NCBI GenBank assembly: GCA_021158465.1
Contig: JAGGUN010000036.1
Coordinates: forward strand, 1 to 48,942
Origin: a bacterium
Lineage (GTDB): Bacteria; UBP14; UBA6098; 4484-93
Length of the DNA stretch: 48,942 nucleotides
Reading direction: 5' to 3'
Shown here: piece after piece, positions 7,141-17,044 of the stretch
Position numbering within the stretch: the first letter of the stretch is position 1
How the letters are laid out: every line of letters begins with the position of its first letter
The notes under the pieces: model-generated
Database searches by the model: none
What the model was told of the DNA's origin: nothing
What the model saw: the letters and a program-made list of their open reading frames with translations, nothing else
Position numbers and translations under genes: made by a program

Positions 7141-9136
7141 CCCTGCACTTGCTGGGGGGAACCTGCTCTTCTATATTACCGATGAGGCAAACAATCCTCT
7201 CGAGTTCGTCGCCGTGTCGCTTGAAGGGAAGTATGGCGGATATACAAACGCCGACGGTGTGTTTCTTTTTTCAAACATACCAAAAGGTGAATATGAAGCA
7301 GACATAACGATTATCGGCTATAGGGATACGAGCATCAGTGTGGAGGTCCTGGAGGGCAAAACGGAAAGGTATTCAGTAGCACTCTCTTCCGAGGTGCTGA
7401 AGGCGGAGGTCGCGGAGAAGACACCTGAATGGGAGCTGTTCCGTCAGGAGGTAACCATTGGACAGAACAGGTTCTCAGAAGGCGAGTTCGCTTCTCTTCC
7501 AGTTATTGAGAAGGTAGACCCACTGAGGTCTGTTATCCGGCTCCCTGGCACAACTGTCTACAACGACCTTTTCTGCCAGATGAATGTCCGTGGACTGGGA
7601 GCTGAGTATCAGAAGGTTGTCGTGGGCGGTGCAAGCGTATACAATCCATATCATATAGCAGGACTATTATCCATATTTTCAGGGGAGAATGTGCGGTCGC
7701 TCACGCTGTATAAGGGTGCTCTCCCACCCAGATTCGGTGGTAGAATCGGCTCTGTTCTCGAGATAACACCAAAGGTAGGAGATTACGAGAACTTCTCTGG
7801 AGGTGCGGACATCAACTTGCTCTTTTTCGGGGGAGGTGTATCTGTCCCCCTGAAGAAAGGGAACATTGTCATCTCTGGCAGGAAGAGCCTTCTTATCGAC
7901 TTTTATGACATAACAGCGAGGGGAAGGTTCGGCACATCTCCGACGGGTAGAGTTGACTTCTTCCTGCTTAACTCCAACGATGAACTGACCGGCGATTCAA
8001 CGGCATACTTCAATAGTGGCAATCTGCTTATTCAGGGAGGGGTTCAAACGGTTCTTCTGGGGAAGTATCTTACCCGCGGCTCGGGCTACTTCTCATCATT
8101 CGAGATGACAGTGGATGACGATTCGGACACGAGCCGTTTTGACAACAGCATAGAAGAGGGAGGCGGTCTAATAAGAATAACATCGTTCCTCGGCGACCAT
8201 ATAACGGATTTCGGGCTTACAACGGCTACCACAAAGATATTCTATCTCGGCACCGCATCGGGCGATACGAACTTCAACGACACGCACAATATCTCGAGCT
8301 TCAGGCTATTTATTCAGGACAAGTGGTATGCATCGGAGAAGCTTATCCTTCAATACGGCACAGGCTTTACCTACTTCCACCCAGATGGGTATTCGATGCT
8401 CGAGCCGAGGATAAGGGGCAAGTTTTTTATAAACGAAGAGCTGGCAGTTTCATCCGCTTTTGGTATCTCAAGCCAGTATATTCGCAGCATAGCAGACGAG
8501 ACAAGCGACTTCCCTTTCGATGTGTTCTTCCCGAGCGATAAAGCGGAGCCTGCAAAGAGCACAAATATATCGGTTGGCGTCCAGAAATGGCTCGGAAAGG
8601 AGTATACGCTCACAGGTGAGCTTTTCTACTCGAAATTCTCCAATATATCGATGTATAAGGATTCACTTGCACGCTGGAACGACTTTTTCTGGATAGGAGA
8701 GGGCAGTTCTTACGGGCTCGAGGCTCTGTTCGGGAAGACCGGAGCCAGAATGACAGGACATATCGGATATACACTCCTCTTCTCCAACAGGAAATTTGCC
8801 GGAGAGAGCTTCTCACCAAGTATTGCAAGGAGACATACCGTTACTGCTGTGTTATCCCTATCTTATGGGAAATGGACACTGGGAACAGCCGGAGAACTGG
8901 CATCGGGAAATCCATACACACCAAACGGCAAAGAGAGAAACTCAAGGGAAACAGAACCGTATTTCAGGTTAGACATATCGGGAAGTAGAGCCATCGGAGA
9001 GAAGGTCGTTATAACACCTTATTTGTCTATCATCAACATAACGAACCACAAAAACATCTTCGACTATTCGGCAGATGAAACAGCCAAGAAAGGACTGCCT
9101 CTTATACCATTTGTCGGGATTAGGGGCAGCTTTTAG
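7061..9136 (+). CDS. TonB-dependent outer-membrane receptor with N-terminal CarboxypepD_reg-like domain
   Basis: 691 residues. Signal peptide about 1-31 (hydrophobic ILLLVLVSPALA). A carboxypeptidase-regulatory-like beta domain follows at about 33-115 (ITDEANNPLEFVAVSLEG, YTNADGVFLFSNIPKGEY). A plug domain lies at about 130-240, with 'MNVRGLGAEYQKVVVGG' and 'GALPPRFGGRIGSVLEI'. The rest is amphipathic beta-barrel ending in Phe (GIRGSF), as typical for BAM substrates. This layout is that of SusC-like or other FCB receptors, but it is shorter than SusC and no SusD partner lies next to it, so the substrate is unknown. ATG 7061 is the only reasonable start; GAGGAAGG lies about 10 nt upstream inside tgt, giving an 80-nt overlap. 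Confidence 0.88.
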   Translation: MGILASFVRSSVRTSARSLILLLVLVSPALAGGNLLFYITDEANNPLEFVAVSLEGKYGGYTNADGVFLFSNIPKGEYEADITIIGYRDTSISVEVLEGKTERYSVALSSEVLKAEVAEKTPEWELFRQEVTIGQNRFSEGEFASLPVIEKVDPLRSVIRLPGTTVYNDLFCQMNVRGLGAEYQKVVVGGASVYNPYHIAGLLSIFSGENVRSLTLYKGALPPRFGGRIGSVLEITPKVGDYENFSGGADINLLFFGGGVSVPLKKGNIVISGRKSLLIDFYDITARGRFGTSPTGRVDFFLLNSNDELTGDSTAYFNSGNLLIQGGVQTVLLGKYLTRGSGYFSSFEMTVDDDSDTSRFDNSIEEGGGLIRITSFLGDHITDFGLTTATTKIFYLGTASGDTNFNDTHNISSFRLFIQDKWYASEKLILQYGTGFTYFHPDGYSMLEPRIRGKFFINEELAVSSAFGISSQYIRSIADETSDFPFDVFFPSDKAEPAKSTNISVGVQKWLGKEYTLTGELFYSKFSNISMYKDSLARWNDFFWIGEGSSYGLEALFGKTGARMTGHIGYTLLFSNRKFAGESFSPSIARRHTVTAVLSLSYGKWTLGTAGELASGNPYTPNGKERNSRETEPYFRLDISGSRAIGEKVVITPYLSIINITNHKNIFDYSADETAKKGLPLIPFVGIRGSF

Positions 9137-9153
9137 ATTCGGCAAGAAAATTC

Positions 9154-9189
9154 TTGATTATTGATATAAGAAGTAATATAATATATAAT
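9154..9189 (+). promoter_or_regulatory. Two overlapping sigma70-type promoters before the giant vWA gene
   Basis: Two complete -35/-10 pairs are offset by 7 bp: TTGATT (9154-9159) N17 TATAAT (9177-9182), and TTGATA (9161-9166) N17 TATAAT (9184-9189). A perfect palindrome, CAAGAA-AA-TTCTTG (9143-9156), overlaps the first -35 and could be an operator. The leader of about 35-40 nt contains AGAGG (9218-9222), 8 nt before the ATG. Confidence 0.65.
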
Positions 9190-9230
9190 GGAAGCTTGGA
9201 GTAAACCGATAATCTAAAGAGGAAATACAT

Positions 9231-12200
9231 ATGAAAAAAGGCTTGAGCTTTTTTACAATACTTTTTGTCCTTTCCGTATCGGCGGGGGTTTTTGCCTCCG
9301 ATGGGCTTCTTGTAAAGTCCTGGTCAATAGTAGGTGGTGGGTATGCCAGGACGATGGTTCCCGACGACCATGGTTTTGAGCTTGTAGTCGGCTGTCGAAC
9401 TGACACCGGTGCTGTGGACATCGCCTTTGTGATAGACACGACCGGCAGTATGTATGACGATATTGCCGATGTTCGAGACAACCTTTACGATTTCACGGAT
9501 GAGCTTGACGCTGCTGGATACGACTATCAACTTGGCATGTGCACATTTGGCGACGGTGTGAACGCATCGCATGGTGGCTGGGGTTTCACATCGAACCCTG
9601 TTACATTCCACTCCTGGATAGCTGCGCTCTCATCCGGTGGGGGTGCCGACTGGGAGGAGACATCTCTCGACGCCATCGCCGACGCAATAAGGAACTTCCC
9701 CTGGCGAGCGGGTGCATTGCACATTGTCATTATGGTAACCGATGCACCTTACTGCGTCACAAATTATTCTCCCAATCCCGGCGGATGTTGCTGCGAGACA
9801 AACACAGATGAGACTGACTCGGGGGTGTATTCTCTCGTTCTTTCAACAGGCACTGTGCTGTTCATCGTTAGTCCGTCCTCGTCCGGCTCGCCATCCATTC
9901 CTGCTTACTGCTATAACTGGTATCACGATACAGCCCACGATTCTGGTGGGAATTGGTATCTGCTCGGGACCTCCTTCTCCGTTATATTCTCCGATATCGC
10001 TGATATGATAAGCGAATTTCAAGTAATAAACATCGAGATAGAGAATGTTTCCGGTGTGACGCTTTCTCCCGTCTATGCTCAGCTTCTTCCTCGTTCTTGC
10101 GTAACGATAACCTACGGTTCCAACCCGCAGGTGTGGCCGAGTGCTCCTCCTGGTGGGATAATGGATTTCAGCTGGCGGGTCAATGTCTCCTGCTCCGGCA
10201 GCGAGGACTGCTTCCAGATCGTCGTATGGAGCGGTTCTTACGCCGACACAATAATGGGATGTATGCATCTCGGCGAGGATTGCGAATGCTATGGACCTGT
10301 GGCAACGGTTTCTGAGCCTATCCCCTGTGGGGTAATCTCTGCCTGCGACTATCAGTCTCTCGGATACCAGCTGACCGATGATGATTCACCTATTAACGCA
10401 TCGACAATCTCGCTCGAGGTCGATGGTCATACATACATATATCCGGAGAATATGACATTTTCAGCCAGTGGATTGACAGGGACGGTTACATATACGCCTG
10501 CTGTTGCCTGGACGCATGGGCAGGTGGTTCACTTCAATATATGGACTGCTGAGGATGGCAACGGTTGTCCTCTGCAAAACCACCCGGAGTGCAGCTTCAC
10601 AATCGACCTTCTGCCGCCCGATATGAGCGACTTCTCCATTCCCTGCGGCTCGATTATCACCGACTCATTCCTGACGATAAGCGTTGACCTACAGGACTAC
10701 CCTGCTGGAATCGACATAGATAATCTATATTTTGTGATAAACGGTGATAACTATCCGCTCCGCTCGGGCTTTGTAACCTATGTTGGCGATGAGCATACAG
10801 GAACGGTAACATTCTCACGGAGGCTCGAGGATATGGGTATCGAGCCTGAGGACACGATACTTGTTTGTCTTCACAGGCAGGATCTGGTATCGCCGGAATT
10901 CTGCGGTCCGAACGAGGCTGATTCCTGCTGTGAGTATTATGTCAATGTGGGACCGACAGCGTATATCGTCCATCCGATGCCCGATTCCATCACCGCCTGC
11001 GACCCGGAGCAGATTATCATCCATATCTACGATGCTCACGGGATTGACCCGACATCCATCCAGCTACTCGTCGACACGACAATCTATACAATGGAAACGA
11101 GTCGCTGGCTGCAGCTGATCGATGACACACTTATCGTATTCTCTCCACCTGCCGGGTTCTATCACACCTGGGATACAGTTCATGTTGAGCTTATCTCTGC
11201 CAACGACAGCTGGGGTGCTCCGCTTCAGGATACACTCATCTGGGATTTCTATGTCGACTATGCACCGCCTGTGTTCTACAATATGACACCGCCCGAGTCG
11301 ACAATCATCTTCCTCCCGACAACGGACATCTATATAAATGTGTTCGATTCCATCGCTGGGGTTGACTCCTCCAGCCTCGTTATGACAGTAAACGGTGAGG
11401 AGGTTGAGCCGGAAATTATACTCGACAGGGACGGCAGCTGGCGTCTTCACTATCTACCGACCGACCCGCTATGCCCTCCTGACAGCGGTGGATGCACAGT
11501 CGAGGTATGCGTTTATGCTGGAGACCTGCCCGACTACTGCGGTCCGAACGATACCACATTCTGCTGGACATTCGACATTATACTTTCAGGTCCTGTTCCA
11601 GAGATTGTTACCCCTCAGCCCGAGTCGACTACTGCCTGCCTTGACCAACCTATCATTATGTATCTGCATCCGACGGTTCAGCCTGTCGACCCGAACTCAA
11701 TCCATATTACAATCGATGGAATCGGATATACTGTGGATAGCACATATCTGACATTTACAGATGATTCTGTCCTTACCTTCCAGCCACCTGCCGGTTTCTG
11801 GGACGATTTCGACACCGTTCTTGTATCTCTGGACTCTCTCAGGGATATTGTCGGGACACCTGCCGATTCGCTCCCTGTTGAGTGGGTGTTCTACACGGAT
11901 TTCTCTCCACCCATTTATTTAGACGAGTTCCCTCCCGATGGGGCAACTGTTGCATCCGCCACACCGACTATTGCTGTAACCATATTCGACTCGATAACGG
12001 GACTCGATACCACAAGCTTTGTCGTTGTGATAAACGATACACTTGAATTTGTTATAGGTGATACGGGCGTATACTGGGATTCAGGCAGGATTGAGATCTC
12101 CTCGAGGACAGCAGGGTTTGAGTTTTCAGACAGCGAGTATGTCGAGGTGTGCATTCGCCATGCCTGGGACAGACCCGACTACTGCGAGCCGAACAGCTCC

Positions 12201-15200
12201 GATTTCTGCTGGGATTTCTTTGTCTCACTATCTGGACCCGACCCTGAGATTATCTCCTATCTGCCATACACCTATGTCGCCTGCGACGAGGACAGCCAGT
12301 ATATCGAGATGACAATCATAGACCCCGATACCGTTGACCCTGCATCCGTCGTTATATCCGTCGAGGGTGAGAGATACACGCTCGACTATCCCGGGCTGAC
12401 ATACGAGAACGATACCCTCGTCTTCCGTCCACCGGAGGCTTGGGAGAACAACCAGATTGTTGATGTCTGCCTGCTCGAGGCTGTGGACCTGCTCGGCAAT
12501 CCTATGCCCGATACACTCTGCTGGTCGTTTATTATGGACCTCGAGCCACCTGTTCCGACAGGCGAGACACCTGCAGATGTTATCCTGAACGATTCGCTCG
12601 CCGCATTCTCCATTCTACTTTACGATACTCTGAGCGGAATAGACGATTCGAGCATCGTTGTGTATATCGATTCTATCCCCTACACGCTTGACTCTGCTGG
12701 TATCCACTGGGATGGTGAGACGCTTTCGTTCTCGCCCGAGGAGGCAGGGATATTCTGGTCCGACTGGGACACAGTGAACATCTGCATTTCTGTCGAGGAC
12801 CTGCCGGACTACTGCGGTCCGAACGACACGACATACTGCTGGCGGTTCTTTGTCCATCTCCGCGGTCCTGTTGCGGAGATTGTAACCCCTATGCCCGGGC
12901 AGATTGCAGCATGCGACAGTCAGGAGATTGTGATACATATAACCGACGACGATACGCTCATCGACCCGACGACCATTCTTCTCGTTGTCGAGGGTGATAC
13001 ATTCAGCGTCGACGGGAGGATACTCGTCTTCGATGGGGAGAACCTTACCTTTTACCCGCTCGAGGCAGGAACCCCGTGGTATAACGAGCAGGAAGTGAAC
13101 ATAGAGCTTATCTCTGCCGATGATATGCTCGGAAATCATTTGCAGACACCTCTCTCCTGGAGTTTTCTTGTCGACCTCGAGCCACCTATTGTTATCGATG
13201 TTGACCCGACGGTAGGTGATACGGTTTCCACAATAGCACCCGTTGTTCGCTTCCATCTGACCGATAACCTCTCGGGCGTGGATATATTCAGCTTGCACAT
13301 CTTGGCGGATACGATTATGCTTTCTCCGACTATCAGTTCTCCTGATGAGGAGATACTGGTTGACCCGGTGGAGCTTGGCATCGTTCTACACGGAGGCGAT
13401 TCGCTTATTGTCTGTGTTTCCGTGGATGATTCACCTGACATCTGCCTGCCAGCGAACCATCTTGACACCTGCTGGACGATATATATCGAGCCGGGCGGAC
13501 CGGTGGCTGAGATTATCCGCCCGTTCGATGGGGCATATTCTGCTTGCCAGGATACGGAGCACATCGAGATGACGATTACCGATGAAAACGGTGTGAACCC
13601 ATCGACGATACTGTTCCAGATTGTGCGAACCGACTTCCCCGACGATACACTCATCCTCACAGTTGATTCCGCTGGCGTCTCATACGACGGGACGAATTTC
13701 TTCTACTACCCCGAGCTTCCTTTCTCCGATGGTGAGGAGGTATTCCCCTGTCTGCTTGGAGCATCCGATATGCTCGGCAACCCGATGGATTCCGTTCCGA
13801 TATGCTGGCATTTCATTATGGATCTGTCTCCGCCTGTTGTTCACTCTGTTTCGCCAACGCCGGGTGATACGGTGGCGACAAGGCTTCCCGTTATCTCGTT
13901 CTATCTGAACGACTACATAACAGCGGTCGACTTGGGCGAGTTCTACCTCACGATAAACGGTGTCGAGTATATGGTTGGCGATTCCGGGCTCGTCTATTCG
14001 GGTGATACGGTATTCAGCTGGTATCCCGAGTCTCTGGGGATTATCTTCTCCGGCGGGGATTCTATCGTTGTTTGCCTGCATGCACAGGATAATCCCGACT
14101 ACTGCGACCCGAATATGCTCGACACCTGCTGGACGATATACATCGAGCCGGGTGGACCTATTGCCGAGATCCTCCGCCCGTTCGATGGTGCACATTCATC
14201 CTGCGAGGATGAGCATATTGTAATCTCACTGACCGATTCAAACGGTGTCAACGATTCGACAATAATCCTTGTTGTCAACGGCGATAGCATCGACATATTT
14301 GACCCGAGGTTGACCTATTCGGAGGATACTCTGATATTCATCCCTGCCCCATATTTTGGTGATACTGAGACGGTCTATGTTGAGCTTATAGCTGCCGATG
14401 ACATCCTTGCAAATCCGCTCGAGACACCGCTTTCCTGGATGTTTATAATGGACAGAATCCCACCTGCAATAGAGGTTATCTCTCCAGCCGACGGCGAGGT
14501 CGTTCCATCGACACATCCAACGATAAGAGCAACTATCGATGAGGAAATCTCCTGGCTCAACTACGATTCACTCACTATTACGGTGAACGGCATAACATAC
14601 ACCCTCGGTTCGGCAGGGGTGACATTTACAGGTGATACACTCATCTTCAGTTCGCTCGATGCAGGGGTATCATTCACTGGCGGAGATACCGTCGATGTTT
14701 GCATAACCGCCTACGATTCGCTTGATTACTGTGACCCGAACGATTCGACTCTCTGTTGGGAATTCTATATCTCGCCGGGTGGTCCTGTCGGGCATCTTGT
14801 CCGTCCGATACCCGATGTTTATTCCGCCTGCGTCGATGAGCATATCGAGATGACGATAACCGACGAGGATTCAGTCGTTGATGAGACGATAAGGCTACTC
14901 GTTGCGAGATATGGCTGCACAGACACGGTCATCTATGATATTTCCGACCCACAGCTCGACTTCAGCTATCCGAACCTGATATTTACCCCTGACCCGCCTT
15001 TTGCCGATGCCGAGACTATCTGCGTCACCCTTATAGAGGCTGATGATACTCTCGGCAACCACCTCACAGCGCCTGTTTCAACGGTATTCTATATCGACCT
15101 GACACCACCCGTAATAACATCCCAGACACCTTATCCTGGAATATATGTCGATGATATAACGCCTGAGATATGTGTCGGTATAGCGGATTATCTGTCCGGG

Positions 15201-17009
15201 CTCGACCCTGCGACTATCTTTATAACAATCGATGGAACAGGATACAGCGTAACCGATGAGCCTGTCAGTTTCGATGGTGAACTGCTCTGCTTCGACCCGA
15301 CCACCGCTGGACTCGAGTGGCACGGTGGAGACACTGTTTCTGTCTGCGTTCACGCCGAGGACTCACCATACTACTGCGACCCGAATGTCCTGGACTCCTG
15401 CTGGCAGTTCTATATCTCACCTGGCGGTCCTATCGGGATAATCGTTCGACCACAGCCGGATATATTCTCTGCCTGCATCGATGAGCATATTATTATGACC
15501 ATAACCGATACCAACGGTGTCGACGAATCGACTATCAGGCTCGTTGTCGAGGGGGTCGAATACTCTGTTGATGATGTTATCACAACATTCCGCAACGATA
15601 CGCTCTATCATACACCACCGACACTGCCTACCTTTGCTGATGCCGAGACTGTTGATGTCTGTCTGACAAGGGCGGATGATATGCTCGGCAACCCGCTCTC
15701 CGGTGCGCCTATCTGCTGGAGCTTTGTTATGGACCTATCTGCCCCTTATGTCTCAGGTGTTTATCCTGCTATCGGCAACTATGTCGCCACTCGCCAGCCA
15801 GAGATACATTTCGGCTTGTTCGATGATATAACCGGTGTCTCCGACACATCGATTATCGTCACGGTCGACGGTATCGAATATCGGACAGACGACCCTGCAC
15901 TCAGCTTCTCGAACGATACTATCTACTTCGACCCGGTTATTGCAGGGAGAATCTGGTCAGGAGGTGATTCGATCGTTGTCTGCGTTCATGCACATGACCG
16001 ACCGACACCGGGCTACTGCGACCCGAACGAGCTTGATACCTGCTGGGTCTTCTACATATCACCGGGTGGACCTGTGGCAGAGATCGTCCGACCGTTCGAT
16101 GGAGCCTTTTCCGCCTGTGAGGATGAGCATATCGTTATGACCATCCGCGATGCTGACGGTGTCGATGTTCCGACGATTCGGCTTGTCGTCGAGGGGATAG
16201 AATACTCTGTCGATGGTGTGCAGACGATATATCAGAACGACACGCTTTACTTCTTCCCTGAGCCACCTTTCGCAAACGGACAGGTGGTTGATGTCTGCCT
16301 GACGAGGGCGGATGATATGCTCGGCAATCCACTGACCTGTGCACCTGTCTGCTGGAGCTTCACGATGGACCTTACCCCGCCTTTTATCCAGCTTCGTGAG
16401 CCAGAAAACGGGATTATGACACGCAGCACAACGCAGAGAATACATCTCTTCATTCAGGATACAATATCCGGGCTTAATGTATCAGGGATTGAACTCGAGC
16501 TGAACGGTGAGGAGTACGATTTCGGCGACCTTTCACCCATTCCAAATGCCGATTCCAGCGGGTTTGTGCTTACATTCGAGCCTGCCTCATTCGGAGTTGA
16601 GTTCGGCTTTGGTGATACCATCCGCTTCACACTATCAGGGTTCGACACGCCCGATTACTGTGCCCCGAACGACACATCGTCTTCCTGGTGGTTCTGGGTC
16701 GAGCCACAGGTCTCCTGCCTCGTTTTCCCGAACCCGTTCACACCGAACGGTGATGGCTACAACGAGATGGCTGTATTCAACTATCCGTTTATGTTCTCCG
16801 AGGAGGCACACATCTCAGTTTATACCGTTCGGAATCTGCTTGTCTGGGAGAAGGATGTCCCGCCATTGACCGATTTTGGGGATTATCTCTCACGAGCCTG
16901 GAACGGGTGCGACTTATCCGGCAAGCCGCTCCCGGAAGGGCTGTATATCTATGTCGTTCAGGTGAACGATGAGGTCGTCTGCAACGGAACGGTCGTCATA
17001 GCAAGATAG
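9231..17009 (+). CDS. Giant secreted vWA protein with ten tandem double-Ig repeats and a C-terminal sorting domain
   Basis: 2592 residues. A Sec signal peptide (1 to about 23, ending GVFA) is followed by a von Willebrand factor A domain (about 60-275) with MIDAS DTTGS (Asp69-Ser73), a candidate Thr in WEETS and VTDAP (Asp171). A linker reaches residue 354. Ten units of 209-219 residues start at residues 355, 574, 787, 1002, 1212, 1423, 1642, 1851, 2066 and 2280. Each has two Ig-like halves: one starting 'GPvaEIv.P...SAC.dEhI', the other 'd..PPvv....P..G..v', and closing with a Cys motif like PDYCdPN..DTCW. The end (about 2495-2592) has PNPFTPNGDGYNE and resembles the CHU_C/type B T9SS sorting domain. 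Expected to be exported and cell-surface attached, perhaps as an adhesin. The single long frame shows no frameshift. Confidence 0.85.
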   Translation: MKKGLSFFTILFVLSVSAGVFASDGLLVKSWSIVGGGYARTMVPDDHGFELVVGCRTDTGAVDIAFVIDTTGSMYDDIADVRDNLYDFTDELDAAGYDYQLGMCTFGDGVNASHGGWGFTSNPVTFHSWIAALSSGGGADWEETSLDAIADAIRNFPWRAGALHIVIMVTDAPYCVTNYSPNPGGCCCETNTDETDSGVYSLVLSTGTVLFIVSPSSSGSPSIPAYCYNWYHDTAHDSGGNWYLLGTSFSVIFSDIADMISEFQVINIEIENVSGVTLSPVYAQLLPRSCVTITYGSNPQVWPSAPPGGIMDFSWRVNVSCSGSEDCFQIVVWSGSYADTIMGCMHLGEDCECYGPVATVSEPIPCGVISACDYQSLGYQLTDDDSPINASTISLEVDGHTYIYPENMTFSASGLTGTVTYTPAVAWTHGQVVHFNIWTAEDGNGCPLQNHPECSFTIDLLPPDMSDFSIPCGSIITDSFLTISVDLQDYPAGIDIDNLYFVINGDNYPLRSGFVTYVGDEHTGTVTFSRRLEDMGIEPEDTILVCLHRQDLVSPEFCGPNEADSCCEYYVNVGPTAYIVHPMPDSITACDPEQIIIHIYDAHGIDPTSIQLLVDTTIYTMETSRWLQLIDDTLIVFSPPAGFYHTWDTVHVELISANDSWGAPLQDTLIWDFYVDYAPPVFYNMTPPESTIIFLPTTDIYINVFDSIAGVDSSSLVMTVNGEEVEPEIILDRDGSWRLHYLPTDPLCPPDSGGCTVEVCVYAGDLPDYCGPNDTTFCWTFDIILSGPVPEIVTPQPESTTACLDQPIIMYLHPTVQPVDPNSIHITIDGIGYTVDSTYLTFTDDSVLTFQPPAGFWDDFDTVLVSLDSLRDIVGTPADSLPVEWVFYTDFSPPIYLDEFPPDGATVASATPTIAVTIFDSITGLDTTSFVVVINDTLEFVIGDTGVYWDSGRIEISSRTAGFEFSDSEYVEVCIRHAWDRPDYCEPNSSDFCWDFFVSLSGPDPEIISYLPYTYVACDEDSQYIEMTIIDPDTVDPASVVISVEGERYTLDYPGLTYENDTLVFRPPEAWENNQIVDVCLLEAVDLLGNPMPDTLCWSFIMDLEPPVPTGETPADVILNDSLAAFSILLYDTLSGIDDSSIVVYIDSIPYTLDSAGIHWDGETLSFSPEEAGIFWSDWDTVNICISVEDLPDYCGPNDTTYCWRFFVHLRGPVAEIVTPMPGQIAACDSQEIVIHITDDDTLIDPTTILLVVEGDTFSVDGRILVFDGENLTFYPLEAGTPWYNEQEVNIELISADDMLGNHLQTPLSWSFLVDLEPPIVIDVDPTVGDTVSTIAPVVRFHLTDNLSGVDIFSLHILADTIMLSPTISSPDEEILVDPVELGIVLHGGDSLIVCVSVDDSPDICLPANHLDTCWTIYIEPGGPVAEIIRPFDGAYSACQDTEHIEMTITDENGVNPSTILFQIVRTDFPDDTLILTVDSAGVSYDGTNFFYYPELPFSDGEEVFPCLLGASDMLGNPMDSVPICWHFIMDLSPPVVHSVSPTPGDTVATRLPVISFYLNDYITAVDLGEFYLTINGVEYMVGDSGLVYSGDTVFSWYPESLGIIFSGGDSIVVCLHAQDNPDYCDPNMLDTCWTIYIEPGGPIAEILRPFDGAHSSCEDEHIVISLTDSNGVNDSTIILVVNGDSIDIFDPRLTYSEDTLIFIPAPYFGDTETVYVELIAADDILANPLETPLSWMFIMDRIPPAIEVISPADGEVVPSTHPTIRATIDEEISWLNYDSLTITVNGITYTLGSAGVTFTGDTLIFSSLDAGVSFTGGDTVDVCITAYDSLDYCDPNDSTLCWEFYISPGGPVGHLVRPIPDVYSACVDEHIEMTITDEDSVVDETIRLLVARYGCTDTVIYDISDPQLDFSYPNLIFTPDPPFADAETICVTLIEADDTLGNHLTAPVSTVFYIDLTPPVITSQTPYPGIYVDDITPEICVGIADYLSGLDPATIFITIDGTGYSVTDEPVSFDGELLCFDPTTAGLEWHGGDTVSVCVHAEDSPYYCDPNVLDSCWQFYISPGGPIGIIVRPQPDIFSACIDEHIIMTITDTNGVDESTIRLVVEGVEYSVDDVITTFRNDTLYHTPPTLPTFADAETVDVCLTRADDMLGNPLSGAPICWSFVMDLSAPYVSGVYPAIGNYVATRQPEIHFGLFDDITGVSDTSIIVTVDGIEYRTDDPALSFSNDTIYFDPVIAGRIWSGGDSIVVCVHAHDRPTPGYCDPNELDTCWVFYISPGGPVAEIVRPFDGAFSACEDEHIVMTIRDADGVDVPTIRLVVEGIEYSVDGVQTIYQNDTLYFFPEPPFANGQVVDVCLTRADDMLGNPLTCAPVCWSFTMDLTPPFIQLREPENGIMTRSTTQRIHLFIQDTISGLNVSGIELELNGEEYDFGDLSPIPNADSSGFVLTFEPASFGVEFGFGDTIRFTLSGFDTPDYCAPNDTSSSWWFWVEPQVSCLVFPNPFTPNGDGYNEMAVFNYPFMFSEEAHISVYTVRNLLVWEKDVPPLTDFGDYLSRAWNGCDLSGKPLPEGLYIYVVQVNDEVVCNGTVVIAR
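10293..16700 (+). repeat. Ten tandem ~640-bp coding repeats (double-Ig units) in the giant vWA gene
   Basis: Unit starts, set at the conserved Gly-Pro of 'GPxxEI', are 10293, 10950, 11589, 12234, 12864, 13497, 14154, 14781, 15426 and 16068; the last unit ends near 16700. Lengths are 627-657 bp. Some units are close at DNA level: units 9 and 10 share a 23-nt identical run at 15669-15691 and 16305-16327, and units 6, 7 and 10 share 'GAGCCGGG' or similar plus CCGTTCGATGG at their starts. Early units are more diverged. This fits stepwise unit duplication with later exchange. Confidence 0.85.
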
Positions 17010-17044
17010 GACGGATTACACCCATATGAGAAAAAGGAGCAGAT

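Noticed and set aside
12615-13298. 227-residue minus-strand ORF inside the giant gene
   Set aside because: Shadow frame in a repetitive gene; similar antisense ORFs recur in other units with no start signals.
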